The translations under genes and the position numbers were made by a program. Below, piece by piece: positions 6,221 through 13,345 of a stretch of DNA of 13,383 bases (the stretch's first letter is position 1; every line of letters begins with the position of its first letter). The stretch is from an uncultured Spirochaetaceae bacterium (lineage in GTDB: Bacteria > Spirochaetota > Spirochaetia > Treponematales > UBA12059), in assembly GCA_938004315.1 (NCBI GenBank), contig CALKWG010000494.1, positions 1 to 13,383 of the forward strand. Reading direction: 5' to 3'. Below the pieces are notes generated by a model. It searched no databases, was not told where the DNA came from, and saw nothing but the letters and a program-made list of their open reading frames with translations.

Positions 6221-7212
6221 CAGGCTCCCTCCTTGGCGTACAGGTGGCAGCAGACGCGTCGTCCGCCGCCTAGATCGGTCATGCCGGGGTGCTCGGCCCT
6301 GCAGATCGGCATGGCCTTCTTGCAGCGGGGGGCGAAGCGGCATCCGGCCGGCAGGTTGAGGAGGTTCGGCACCACGCCGGGTATAGAGTCCAGCTTCTCC
6401 ATGTCCTTGGATAGGGAGGGTATGGAAGCCAGGAGCCCCTGCGTATAAGGGTGCTTAGGCTCGTCGAAGAGGTCGACCGTAGAGGCTTCCTCGACGATGC
6501 GGCCGGCGTACATGACTATGACGCGCTGGCAGGTCTCCGCCACCACCGCCAAGTTGTGGGTGATGAGCAGGATGGCCGAGTTCAGGTCCGTCTTTAGGCC
6601 TTTCATGAGCGCCAGGATCTGCGCCTGTATGGTTACGTCCAGGGCCGTCGTCGGTTCGTCGGCGATGAGGAGCTCGGGCTTGCAGGCCAGGGCCATGGCG
6701 ATCATGACGCGTTGGCGCATGCCGCCGGAGAGCGCGTGGGGGTACTCGGCCGCGACCTTCTCGGGCCTCGAGATGCCCACGAGCTTCAGCATCTCTATCG
6801 AATTCTGGAGGGCCTGGGGCTTGGGCATGCGCTCATGGATCTGATATACCTCGGCGAGCTGGTCGCCGATCTTGAAGACGGGGTTGAGCGAGGTCATGGG
6901 CTCCTGGAAGATCATGGAGACGCGGTTGCCCCTGATGCGGCGCATCTCCTTATCCGACAGGCTCGTGAGCTCCATGCCGTCCAGGAGTATGGACGACTCG
7001 GGCAGGACCTTGCCCATGGGCTTGGGCAGGAGTCCCATGACCGAGAGCGAGGTGACGCTCTTGCCGCAGCCGGACTCGCCCACGAGGCCGAGGAATTCGC
7101 CCTTGTTGATATGGAAGTCTATCCCGTCGACCGCGGGGACGACCCCGTCCTCGGTGGCGAAGCGAGTCTTCAAGTTCTTGACTTCGAGTATGCGCTCTTG
7201 CGTCGTGCTCAT
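6220..7212 (-). CDS. Peptide ABC transporter ATPase (OppD/DppD type)
   Basis: This 330-residue ATPase starts at ATG 7212. Its AGGAGG site overlaps the TAG stop of the preceding permease gene. Motifs are Walker A GESGCGKS (45-52), Q-loop [10 protein letters not shown] (102-111), signature LSGGMRQR (161-168), Walker B LLIADEP (181-187) and switch His219 in LITHNLAVV. The C-terminal oligopeptide-type domain holds cysteines at 291, 297, 304, 321 and 322, in the spacing seen in Opp/Dpp ATPases. It pairs with the next gene product to power import of peptides or a related nickel or sugar-like solute; the family alone does not fix the substrate. Confidence 0.95.
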   Translation of the reverse strand: MSTTQERILEVKNLKTRFATEDGVVPAVDGIDFHINKGEFLGLVGESGCGKSVTSLSVMGLLPKPMGKVLPESSILLDGMELTSLSDKEMRRIRGNRVSMIFQEPMTSLNPVFKIGDQLAEVYQIHERMPKPQALQNSIEMLKLVGISRPEKVAAEYPHALSGGMRQRVMIAMALACKPELLIADEPTTALDVTIQAQILALMKGLKTDLNSAILLITHNLAVVAETCQRVIVMYAGRIVEEASTVDLFDEPKHPYTQGLLASIPSLSKDMEKLDSIPGVVPNLLNLPAGCRFAPRCKKAMPICRAEHPGMTDLGGGRRVCCHLYAKEGA

Positions 7213-7221
7213 AGCCGCCTC

Positions 7222-8346
7222 CTAGCTGTTCTTGAGGCGCGGATCCAGCGCGTCACGCAAGCCATCGCCCATGAAGTTATAAGAAAGTACCGTTATGAAG
7301 ATCATCAGCCCCGGGTAGAGCGCCTTCCACGAGGCGTTGATCATCGTGTTGAGCTCCTGCGCGTTCGTGAGCATGTTGCCCCAGCTGGCGGCCGGCGGTT
7401 GGACGCCTATGCCGAAGAAGGACAGGCCCGACTCGGCCAGGATGGCGCCCGCGACGCCCATGGTCGCCGCGACGATGATGGGGCCCATGGCGTTCGGGAG
7501 GACGTGCCTGAAGATGATGCGCTTATCCTTGGCTCCTATGCACTTGGCGGCCTCGACGAAGTCGCGCTTCATGAGCGAGAGGAACTCGGCGCGTACGAAG
7601 CGGGAGATGCCCGTCCAGCCGGTAAGCCCGAGCACGACCATGACCTTCATGATGCTCGGCCGCCCTAAGGACATGACGGTAACGAGGAGCAAAAAGGTGG
7701 GGATGCTCATGATGGCGTCGACGATGCGCATCATGACGCTGTCCACGACGCCGCCGTAGTAGCCGGCTACGCAGCCCCAGATGACGCCGATGACGATCGC
7801 TATGCCCATGGAGACGAATCCGATGAAGAGCGAGATGCGCCCGGCGAAGAGCACCCGGGAGAATACGTCCCGCCCGAGCTCGTCGCGGCCCATGATGTTC
7901 GGCGCGAAGCGCATGGGCTCGCCTTCCTCGTCGTAGAGCCAGTTCTGCTGCTCCTCGACCTTGGCTAGGAACTCGGGATCGGCCGGGTAGACGACGTGGT
8001 TGACGTCGCGGTAATAGGCCTGGCCCCTCTCGGGAAGTATCACCACGAACGATTCGAAGCTTTCGTAGTCGTCGTAGAGCATGACTTTATAGCGCGACGC
8101 GATCGGCCTCATGTCTATGAGGAAGATATCCGAGTTGGGGTCACCGGACTCGGAATACGGCGCGATGAGGGGCGCGAATATGGCGCTGGCGTAGAGTACG
8201 AGGAGCGTGAATAGCCCGATGACCGCGAACTTGTTCTTGCGGAAACGGCGCCAGACGATGGCCGCCTGCTTGGCGAAGGTATCGGAGTATTCGGCCGATT
8301 CCGACAGCTCGGCTATCTCGGCGGCCGTTTTCTCTTGCTGCTGCAT
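7222..8346 (-). CDS. Peptide ABC transporter permease (OppC/DppC type)
   Basis: This 374-residue inner-membrane permease starts at ATG 8346, with AAGGGAG about eight bases upstream and 13 bases after the previous stop. A cytoplasmic N-tail and first helix (about 39-63) lead into the transport core, which begins [12 protein letters not shown] (153-164) and contains the ATPase-coupling loop [20 protein letters not shown] (265-284). Family features near the end are [19 protein letters not shown] and [10 protein letters not shown]. The stretch between the first helix and the core (about 66-150) is longer than in typical OppC or DppC and is rich in acidic and aromatic residues. It should face the periplasm and may contact the binding protein. 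Confidence 0.94.
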   Translation of the reverse strand: MQQQEKTAAEIAELSESAEYSDTFAKQAAIVWRRFRKNKFAVIGLFTLLVLYASAIFAPLIAPYSESGDPNSDIFLIDMRPIASRYKVMLYDDYESFESFVVILPERGQAYYRDVNHVVYPADPEFLAKVEEQQNWLYDEEGEPMRFAPNIMGRDELGRDVFSRVLFAGRISLFIGFVSMGIAIVIGVIWGCVAGYYGGVVDSVMMRIVDAIMSIPTFLLLVTVMSLGRPSIMKVMVVLGLTGWTGISRFVRAEFLSLMKRDFVEAAKCIGAKDKRIIFRHVLPNAMGPIIVAATMGVAGAILAESGLSFFGIGVQPPAASWGNMLTNAQELNTMINASWKALYPGLMIFITVLSYNFMGDGLRDALDPRLKNS

Positions 8347-8359
8347 GTTCGCTGCTCCC

Positions 8360-9313
8360 TTAATACTTGATGCGCGGATCGGCGACCGCATAGAGGATGT
8401 CGGCGATGAGGCTGCCCATGATGACCATGGTCGACGAAAGCATCAGGTTGCCCATCATCAAAGGGTAGTCGCGGTTGAACGAGGCGGAGATGGCGATGCG
8501 CCCTATTCCCGGCCATCCGAAGATGGTTTCGACGATGACCGCGCCGCCGACGAGGCTCGGGATTATGAAGCCCAGGAGCGTGATGACCGGCAGGAGGGCG
8601 TTGCGCAGGGCGTGCTTGCCGATCACGAAGAACTCGGCCACGCCCTTGGCCCTGGCGGTCCGCACGTAGTCCTGCCTAATCACCTCGAGCATGGCCGAGC
8701 GCATATAGCGCATCTTGCTGGCCATGCTGCCCATGCCCAAGACGAGGGTCGGCAGGATGAGGTAGCGCAGGCGGTCGTTGAAGAACGACCCGGTCGCGTC
8801 CAGGCTCTGCATGCCCGCCGTCGGGAGCCAGCGGAGCTTGAGGCTGAAGACCAGGATCATGATTAGGCCGAACCAAAAGCTCGGCAGGGAGACGCCGATG
8901 AAGGAGACGGTCGACGAGGCGTAGTCGAAGGCCGAGTTACGCTTGATGGCGGAGGTGATGCCCGCCGGGATGGCGACGGCGAAGGAGAAGATCGTGGCGC
9001 TCAACGCCAGGATTATGGTGTTGGGGAGGGACTCGAAGAGCACCTCCATGACCGGACGGCGGTAGAAGAACGAGAGGCCGAAGTCGCCCTTGAGCACGCC
9101 GCCGAGCCAGATGAAATAGCGGACGATCATGGGCTTATCGAGGCCGAGCTGGGCGCGTATCAAGTCGAGGTTCGCCGTGTCCATCTGGTCCGGGCTGACG
9201 AACATATAGACCGGGTCGCCCGGGGCGGTATTGATGATGATGAACGTGATGACGGTGATGATGAAGAGGAGCGGCACCGCTTGGAGCAGGCGCCGGATTA
9301 TATACTTGTGCAC
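8360..9313 (-). CDS. Peptide ABC transporter permease (OppB/DppB type)
   Basis: This 317-residue inner-membrane permease starts at GTG 9313, with AAGGAG seven bases upstream. It shows the OppB/DppB pattern: the first helix IIRRLLQAVPLLFIITVITF, then INTAPGDP (27-34), LGLDKP, GDFGLSFFYRRPV, and the coupling loop RTARAKGVAEFFVIGKHALR (218-237). The C-terminal GGAVIVETIFGWPGIGR (256-272) and YAVADPRIKY ending are also standard. It would form the translocation pore with the following permease. It lies 159 bases downstream of the binding-protein gene, across a region of GC-rich hairpins that probably lowers its expression relative to that gene. Confidence 0.95.
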   Translation of the reverse strand: MHKYIIRRLLQAVPLLFIITVITFIIINTAPGDPVYMFVSPDQMDTANLDLIRAQLGLDKPMIVRYFIWLGGVLKGDFGLSFFYRRPVMEVLFESLPNTIILALSATIFSFAVAIPAGITSAIKRNSAFDYASSTVSFIGVSLPSFWFGLIMILVFSLKLRWLPTAGMQSLDATGSFFNDRLRYLILPTLVLGMGSMASKMRYMRSAMLEVIRQDYVRTARAKGVAEFFVIGKHALRNALLPVITLLGFIIPSLVGGAVIVETIFGWPGIGRIAISASFNRDYPLMMGNLMLSSTMVIMGSLIADILYAVADPRIKY

Positions 9314-9340
9314 GTCCGATCTCCTTGGTCAACGTATGCA

Positions 9341-9387
9341 TCGCGCGGGAGAGCTCCCGCGGGCGGGGCGGCGCGCCGCCCGCGCGA
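9341..9387 (-). other. GC-rich intercistronic stem-loop, binding protein to permease
   Basis: TCGCGCGGG (9341-9349) pairs perfectly with CCCGCGCGA (9379-9387), enclosing further self-complementary GC-rich sequence. Alternative folds exist inside, for example GCGGGAG with CTCCCGC. It lies between the 9422-9449 hairpin and the permease start. With that hairpin it forms a structured spacer likely to affect mRNA processing or read-through. Confidence 0.6.
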
Positions 9388-9421
9388 TAGGATAGCCGGC
9401 CGTAGGAGCCTGGCCATCGAA

Positions 9422-9449
9422 CGGCCCCCTCCCGGGAGGGAGGGGGCCG
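9422..9449 (-). other. Perfect 12-bp intercistronic hairpin
   Basis: CGGCCCCCTCCC (9422-9433) pairs with GGGAGGGGGCCG (9438-9449) around a 4-nt loop, 23 bases after the binding-protein stop. No T-tract follows in the - strand direction, so full termination is unlikely. Stems like this after binding-protein genes commonly protect the upstream message from 3' exonucleases or thin out downstream expression; that role here is inference. Confidence 0.7.
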
Positions 9450-9472
9450 AGGATCGCTAAGGGGCTATTAGC

Positions 9473-11041
9473 TTACTGGATCCAGCTCGTCTCGGGGTTG
9501 AACCAACCGAGGAGGTCGACGGAGAGGACGTTGCGGACGGCTTTACCGTAGGCGTAAGCCTGGGTGCGGTTGACGATGAAGGTGTAGGGCACTTCGCGGC
9601 CGACGATCTCCTGGACCCTGAAGGCCAGGCGAGCCTGCTCGGCGGTATCGGCTGTGCCGCGGATTTTGACGAGGAGCTCGTCGACTTCTTTGTTGGCGTA
9701 CTTGCCGCGGTTCAGGAAGCCCAAGCCCGAGGGGGTCGCCTCGGAGTGGTAGAAGGCGGAGTGGTCGGCGGTGAGGCCGGTGGAGAAGCCGCCTACGTAG
9801 GCGTCGAAGCGGCCGACCTCGACGTACTTGGTGAGGAAGGTATTCCACTCGAGGATCTGGGCGTCGACCTCGACGCCGACGACCTTGAAGGCGCTCTGCA
9901 CGTACTGCAGGATCTTCTCGCGCATGATGTTGCCCTTATTGGTAATCATGAAGAGCTTCATGCGCTTGCCGTCTTTGACGCGGATGCCGTCGGGGCCGAC
10001 GCGCCAGCCGGCTTCGTCGAGCAGCTGCCGGGCGCGGGCGATGTTGAAGTTGTAGCTGGGGGCGGCGGCGTTATAGAAGGGCGTGCCGGGTATGAAGGAG
10101 CTCACGCCGACGCGGCCGTTGCCCTTGTAGATGCCGGATACCAAGGCCTGCTTGTTGATGGCGTGGGAGAGGGCCTGGCGTACGCGGACGTCGGAGGTGA
10201 ACTCGCCGACGGTGTTCCAGATGATGGCGTCGAATACGTTGCCGACGTATCGGTGCAGGTCGAGCGTGGGGATGGCCGCCATGCGGGCTACGTCGGCCTC
10301 GGGCACCATGACGCGGTTGGTCTCGCCGGTCTGCGTGGCGACCATGGCGGTGGCCTGGTTGCCCTTGTTCAGGAACACATAGCGATCGAAGCCGACCGGG
10401 CCTTCCCAGTACTTGTCGAAGCGCTTAAGGACCACGCGCTGGTTGGTCAGCCAGGAGTCGAACTGGAAGGGGCCGTTGCCGATGGGGTTGCGGGCGAAGT
10501 CGCTTTCCTTGAGCTTGGTTTTGTCGTACTTCTGGATCTCGTCGGCGGGCACGATGTACGCGGCGGTCATGTTGTTGAGGAAGACGCCGTTGACCTTGGA
10601 TAGCCTGAAGACCACGGTATAGGGGTCGGGGGTCGTGATCTCGGCCACGTCTACGAACATGGAGCGGCGCGGCGAGTTGACTGCCGGGTCGCGGATCAGG
10701 TCATAGCTGACCTTGACGTCGCGGGAGGTCATCTCCTTGCCGTTGTGGAAGAGCACGCCTTTTCGCAGCTTGAAGGTGAAGGTGAGGGAGTCGGGGGAGA
10801 CCGTATACGACTCGGCCACGTTCGGGACGATCTTCAGGTCTTTGTCGTACTTGAGCAGGCCCGAGAACATCAGGGTTACGACGTCGCTCGAGGCCGAGTC
10901 GGCGTGCATGAAGGGGACGAAATAGAGAGGGTCGGAGAAGGTGGCGAATAGGAGGTCGCCGCCTTGCCTCTGCTGAGCGGCGACCGGCGCAAGGAGGCAG
11001 GCTCCGAGCAAAAGGGCCGCGATAATCTTCTTCAGCTTCAT
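9473..11041 (-). CDS. Peptide-type ABC transporter substrate-binding protein
   Basis: This 522-residue exported binding protein is of the family-5 (OppA/DppA) type. The start is ATG 11041, with GAGGAG about nine bases upstream. The N-terminus MKLKKIIAALLLGACLLAPVAAQQ is a signal peptide. Cleavage after VAA is likely, but LLGAC at Cys15 could also act as a lipobox, so anchored and free forms are both possible. Family features include LLKYDKDLKIVPNVAESY, TFTFKLRKGVLFHNGKEMTS, NPIGNGPFQFDSW, and VRQALSHAINKQALV. It delivers solute to the permeases encoded downstream. It lies 16 bases after the preceding gene, with which it is surely cotranscribed. The ligand is not predictable; peptides are the default for this family. 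Confidence 0.94.
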   Translation of the reverse strand: MKLKKIIAALLLGACLLAPVAAQQRQGGDLLFATFSDPLYFVPFMHADSASSDVVTLMFSGLLKYDKDLKIVPNVAESYTVSPDSLTFTFKLRKGVLFHNGKEMTSRDVKVSYDLIRDPAVNSPRRSMFVDVAEITTPDPYTVVFRLSKVNGVFLNNMTAAYIVPADEIQKYDKTKLKESDFARNPIGNGPFQFDSWLTNQRVVLKRFDKYWEGPVGFDRYVFLNKGNQATAMVATQTGETNRVMVPEADVARMAAIPTLDLHRYVGNVFDAIIWNTVGEFTSDVRVRQALSHAINKQALVSGIYKGNGRVGVSSFIPGTPFYNAAAPSYNFNIARARQLLDEAGWRVGPDGIRVKDGKRMKLFMITNKGNIMREKILQYVQSAFKVVGVEVDAQILEWNTFLTKYVEVGRFDAYVGGFSTGLTADHSAFYHSEATPSGLGFLNRGKYANKEVDELLVKIRGTADTAEQARLAFRVQEIVGREVPYTFIVNRTQAYAYGKAVRNVLSVDLLGWFNPETSWIQ

Positions 11042-11057
11042 AACGTGTCTCTCCTCG

Positions 11058-12185
11058 TTAGTTCTTCAAGGAAACGTAGATGACGCGGTACTCGTCCGCG
11101 GGTTCGTTGGTGATGAGCACCGGCGTGCCGGCCTTGAACGCCGCGAGCTCGGCGGGGCCGCCGGCCTTGGTGGCGAAGAATACGCCGGGGGATACGGCCA
11201 GGGTCATGTCTGCGCCGCCGACGGTAGCCACGAGCCTGGTCGCGGAGGCGGATTTCACGACGCCTTCCATGCCGACGAGGTAGGCGTCGATGTGGATGAT
11301 GTCGCCGGCGGGATTGGCCCGGACCTGCCAGAAGTTGGCGCGGTCGATGGCCTCGGCGAGGGTAGCCTTCTTGCCGTTGAGCTCGATGCAGGCCAGGGGG
11401 GCGACCTTGAGGTAGGTGGTTTCCACCGTGGTCTGATCGTACATCTTCTTCTTGAAGGACAGCTTCAGGCGCTTATCGGCCTCGGCGAAGTTGGCGCCTA
11501 CGTCGACGTCGAACTTCAGGGTGTAGATGCCCTTGCTGAGGTCGAGGAGTACGGAACTGCCGGCCTCGGCGGCGAAGGCGCCGGCGCCGTCGACCGAGTC
11601 GATGACCGTCATGGGCTTGCCGTCCAGGCTGACCTTCATGGTGCCGGGCAGGATGTGGAGGTTGCCGAGCATCACGGTCTTTGAGTTGGAGAGGCTCCAG
11701 GCGTCGTCTTCGACCGGGGCGACCTCAACGAAGCTGACCTTGGATACGATGCGGCCTTCCTTGTCCTTGGCTTCCGAGGCGGCTACGAGGGAGGAGTCGG
11801 TTCGGTTGACGCGAACGTCCTCGACGCCGATTACCGCGGGATCGGCGGTTCGGATGCCGCGACCCTGGGTCTCAAGGCCGTAGAACGGCACGGTGACGGC
11901 GAGCGCGGACTTGCCCTTAGCGCTTACCTGGACGGTGAGGCCCTTGCGGGCGACCATGAGCCAGTCGGACGGCTGGTCGACGCGCTTGACGGCGGTCTCG
12001 GGGCCTATCTGGAAGGTAGCGACCTTCTCTTTGCCCTTGGCGTCCAGATAGGTGACGGTCATGGAGGTTTCGTCGAGACCGGTAAGGGTCCCCTCGATGC
12101 TCACTTCTTTGCCGCCCATGGCGAACGCCGACACGGCGCCTGCGATTAGCAGGATGGCGACCAGCAATGAAACCTTTAATTTCAT
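11058..12185 (-). CDS. Exported protein of unknown function heading the ABC operon
   Basis: This 375-residue protein starts at ATG 12185, with GGGGGAG six bases upstream; an upstream in-frame GTG at 12212 lacks such a site. The signal peptide is MKLKVSLLVAILLIAGAVSA followed by FA, with the predicted mature start MGGKEVSIEG. The mature protein is beta-rich. Two parts look alike, an N-terminal one (about 28-105: IEGTLTGLDETSMTVTY, then ARKGLTVQVS) and a C-terminal one (about 305-372: MEGVVKSASATRLVATV, then FKAGTPVLIT). Both resemble small beta-barrel folds of the DUF5666 kind, which suggests an internal duplication. The middle (about 130-290) is a different beta-rich region. As first gene of the operon, exported like the binding protein, it may be a periplasmic accessory. 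No enzyme motif was seen. Confidence 0.82.
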   Translation of the reverse strand: MKLKVSLLVAILLIAGAVSAFAMGGKEVSIEGTLTGLDETSMTVTYLDAKGKEKVATFQIGPETAVKRVDQPSDWLMVARKGLTVQVSAKGKSALAVTVPFYGLETQGRGIRTADPAVIGVEDVRVNRTDSSLVAASEAKDKEGRIVSKVSFVEVAPVEDDAWSLSNSKTVMLGNLHILPGTMKVSLDGKPMTVIDSVDGAGAFAAEAGSSVLLDLSKGIYTLKFDVDVGANFAEADKRLKLSFKKKMYDQTTVETTYLKVAPLACIELNGKKATLAEAIDRANFWQVRANPAGDIIHIDAYLVGMEGVVKSASATRLVATVGGADMTLAVSPGVFFATKAGGPAELAAFKAGTPVLITNEPADEYRVIYVSLKN

Positions 12186-12276
12186 TGACTTCTCCCCCTT
12201 AAGAAAAATCACGCGCGCCTAGGGCGTCGCGAGACCGACGGCGGCCGGCTATGCCGCGCGTACTCCGGTGAGGGGG

Positions 12277-12305
12277 ATTTTCATACGATTTTTGGAACCT
12301 GGCAA
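12277..12305 (-). promoter_or_regulatory. Possible promoter of the peptide ABC operon
   Basis: On the - strand TTGCCA (12300-12305), a 17-base spacer and GAAAAT (12277-12282) make a plausible promoter. It would give a leader of about 85 bases before ATG 12185. The -35 hexamer is identical to that of the gene at 12864. The -10 box is weak, so this is the best candidate rather than a firm call. Confidence 0.35.
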
Positions 12306-12325
12306 GGACAAATTATGCAGGCGCT

Positions 12326-12350
12326 AAAAAAAATCATCATGAATGCACTC
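12326..12350 (-). terminator. Weak terminator candidate after the small membrane gene
   Basis: On the - strand, just after the stop at 12358, a run of eight T bases (12333-12326) follows a short self-complementary TCATGA. The stem is very weak, so termination here is uncertain. Without it the small membrane gene could read into the ABC operon. Confidence 0.2.
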
Positions 12351-12357
12351 AATAGAG

Positions 12358-12864
12358 TTATTTAGTCTTAATAATTAAACCAGTTAATTCGGACAGTAGA
12401 AATGCATCGCGCTGTAGCGATGATTTATTTTTAAGGCTGACGCCGTTCAGGGTGACGCTCGGGGCTTCCTTGAGGACGAGCGCGAGCCTAGCCTGCGCGC
12501 CAAGGAGGATAGAGCCGGACTCGGAACCGGAAAACGATCCGCGGTGGAACTCAACTATATCGATCTCGTCGATTTCGTCGAAGGACAAGACGAGCGGCTT
12601 ATAGAGCCCAGCGAGGCCCGCCCCTCCGCTGACGAGCCTGCGAGCCGTATCGAACACCCAGCACTCGTTCCAGGCCGATGCGACCGCGGATATCGCCAGG
12701 GCGACATAGCCGAGCGGACCGGTCCCGCCGGCGGCGATGATCGTCGCGACGATCGTTAAAAAGATGCCCGCGGAAGCGAGGCGGTACCAGAGCGCGATGC
12801 CGTAGCGGACGCGAACGAGGCCGTTCGCGTCCCGAGAGGCGCGAACGGTGAAGGGTATATCCAT
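12358..12864 (-). CDS. Small membrane protein with possible PH-like tail
   Basis: This 168-residue protein is read from ATG 12864, chosen because an excellent promoter ends six bases before it; the longer frame to 12981 would run through that promoter and a repeat. After a short N-terminal region there are two hydrophobic helices, about ALWYRLASAGIFLTIVATII and PLGYVALAISAVASAW. The remaining 90 or so residues look soluble and beta-rich: DTARRLVSGGAG, then LVLSFDEIDEIDIVEFHRGS, then LALVLKEAPSVTLNG, ending in a helix. Two helices followed by a domain in which a turned-over substrate-like FDEI motif occurs is reminiscent of bacterial PH-like membrane proteins, but this is only a resemblance. 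The last 20 or so codons are AT-rich compared with the rest. Function unknown. Confidence 0.75.
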   Translation of the reverse strand: MDIPFTVRASRDANGLVRVRYGIALWYRLASAGIFLTIVATIIAAGGTGPLGYVALAISAVASAWNECWVFDTARRLVSGGAGLAGLYKPLVLSFDEIDEIDIVEFHRGSFSGSESGSILLGAQARLALVLKEAPSVTLNGVSLKNKSSLQRDAFLLSELTGLIIKTK

Positions 12865-12870
12865 GGCCGA

Positions 12871-12899
12871 TTTATAGCCCATGCGGACGCCGCTGGCAA
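12871..12899 (-). promoter_or_regulatory. Near-consensus promoter of the 12864 gene (leaderless)
   Basis: On the - strand TTGCCA (12894-12899), a 17-base spacer and TATAAA (12871-12876) are followed by six bases and then ATG 12864. Both boxes match consensus at five of six positions and the spacing is ideal. Transcription should start on the ATG. The 120-base repeat begins at 12900, immediately next to the -35 box. Confidence 0.78.
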
Positions 12900-13019
12900 G
12901 CCGGCGTCCTGCCGGCCGCGCTCCGGGCCGCCTCGGTCGCTCGCGGCGCGTCCATGCGCCGCGCTCGGCGCCCGCGCTCAATGTTTCGCGCGTCCGCCGA
13001 GTCGCTCACTCGGTTCGAT
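12900..13019. repeat. 120-base direct repeat, copy 1
   Basis: This copy matches 13170-13289 at an exact offset of 270 bases, with two mismatches (12906 and 12917). It is hairpin-rich: GCCGGC pairs across GTCCT (12900-12916), CGCGGCGC with GCGCCGCG (12942-12963), and CCGAGT with ACTCGG (12997-13013). It ends in GGTTCGAT, which resembles a tRNA T-loop. No credible gene lies in it. It abuts the promoter of the 12864 gene. Confidence 0.92.
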
Positions 13020-13100
13020 AGGCGCTACGCGCCGGTCCGCAAGGAAGGATTGACGTGCGCGCTGAAAGCGCGCGTCGGGCTCGCCCGATTTCGTCCTATA

Positions 13101-13140
13101 AGCGAAAACGCGACCCCCCGAAGGGGATCGCGTTTTCGCT
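13101..13140. terminator. Strong stem-loop, UUCG-capped on the - strand
   Basis: AGCGAAAACGCGA (13101-13113) pairs perfectly with TCGCGTTTTCGCT (13128-13140); inside, CCCC pairs with GGGG. Read on the - strand the loop is CCCC-TTCG-GGGG, the very stable UUCG tetraloop. AAAA and TTTT lie within the outer stem, so a T-tract follows the GC core in both directions, as in bidirectional terminators. It lies between the two 120-base repeats. Confidence 0.7.
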
Positions 13141-13141
13141 C

Positions 13142-13159
13142 AGCCGAAATCGGGAATCG
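13142..13159. repeat. Extra copy of the tRNA 3' end (same orientation)
   Basis: These 18 bases are identical to 13346-13363, the 3' end of the tRNA gene at the right edge, and have the same orientation. They cover the discriminator, acceptor strand and half of the T-arm. The copy directly follows the stem-loop at 13101-13140. Confidence 0.85.
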
Positions 13160-13169
13160 CCCTGCGCTT

Positions 13170-13289
13170 GCCGGCATCCTGCCGGCTGCGCTCCGGGCCG
13201 CCTCGGTCGCTCGCGGCGCGTCCATGCGCCGCGCTCGGCGCCCGCGCTCAATGTTTCGCGCGTCCGCCGAGTCGCTCACTCGGTTCGAT
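13170..13289. repeat. 120-base direct repeat, copy 2
   Basis: This is the second copy of the repeat at 12900-13019, with the same three hairpins. Here its end runs directly into an inverted copy of the tRNA 3' end (13282-13303), whereas copy 1 leaves that sequence after GGTTCGAT. Confidence 0.92.
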
Positions 13290-13303
13290 TCCCGATTTCG
13301 GCT
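13282..13303 (+). repeat. Inverted copy of the tRNA 3' end
   Basis: These 22 bases are the exact reverse complement of 13346-13367, which is the T-arm, acceptor strand and discriminator of the tRNA on the - strand. The two arms flank the terminator at 13309-13344, so the tRNA's primary transcript could fold into a long hairpin if read through. Confidence 0.9.
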
Positions 13304-13308
13304 GATTT

Positions 13309-13344
13309 AAAAAGCCCGACCCGCTGGTGCGGATCGGGCTTTTT
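13309..13344 (-). terminator. Terminator following the tRNA gene
   Basis: GCCCGACCCGC (13314-13324) and GCGGATCGGGC (13329-13339) form an 11-bp stem flanked by five A and five T bases, so it could work both ways. The one imperfect pair is a G-T wobble only in the - strand RNA, the direction of the tRNA, whose 3' end is two bases away. The core stem is identical to that at 5208-5231. Confidence 0.88.
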
Positions 13345-13345
13345 A

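Noticed and set aside
6712..7668. 318-residue + strand open frame opposite the ATPase and permease genes
   Set aside because: It spans two confident - strand genes and the gap between them, and shows no domain motif.
9746..10603. 285-residue + strand open frame opposite the binding-protein gene
   Set aside because: It is a low-complexity Gly/Val/Asp-rich antisense shadow of a confident substrate-binding protein gene.
12186..12357. Riboswitch in the leader of the ABC operon
   Set aside because: The leader has a short hairpin (CGGC-ATA-GCCG) but no recognisable riboswitch core or terminator/antiterminator pair.
12954..13310. 118-residue open frame in the repeat island
   Set aside because: It runs across both 120-base repeats and the strong stem-loop, repeats itself because of the DNA repeat, and has no ribosome binding site.
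12900..13310. CRISPR array
   Set aside because: There are only two repeat copies, 120 bases long with a 150-base gap, and no short regularly spaced units.
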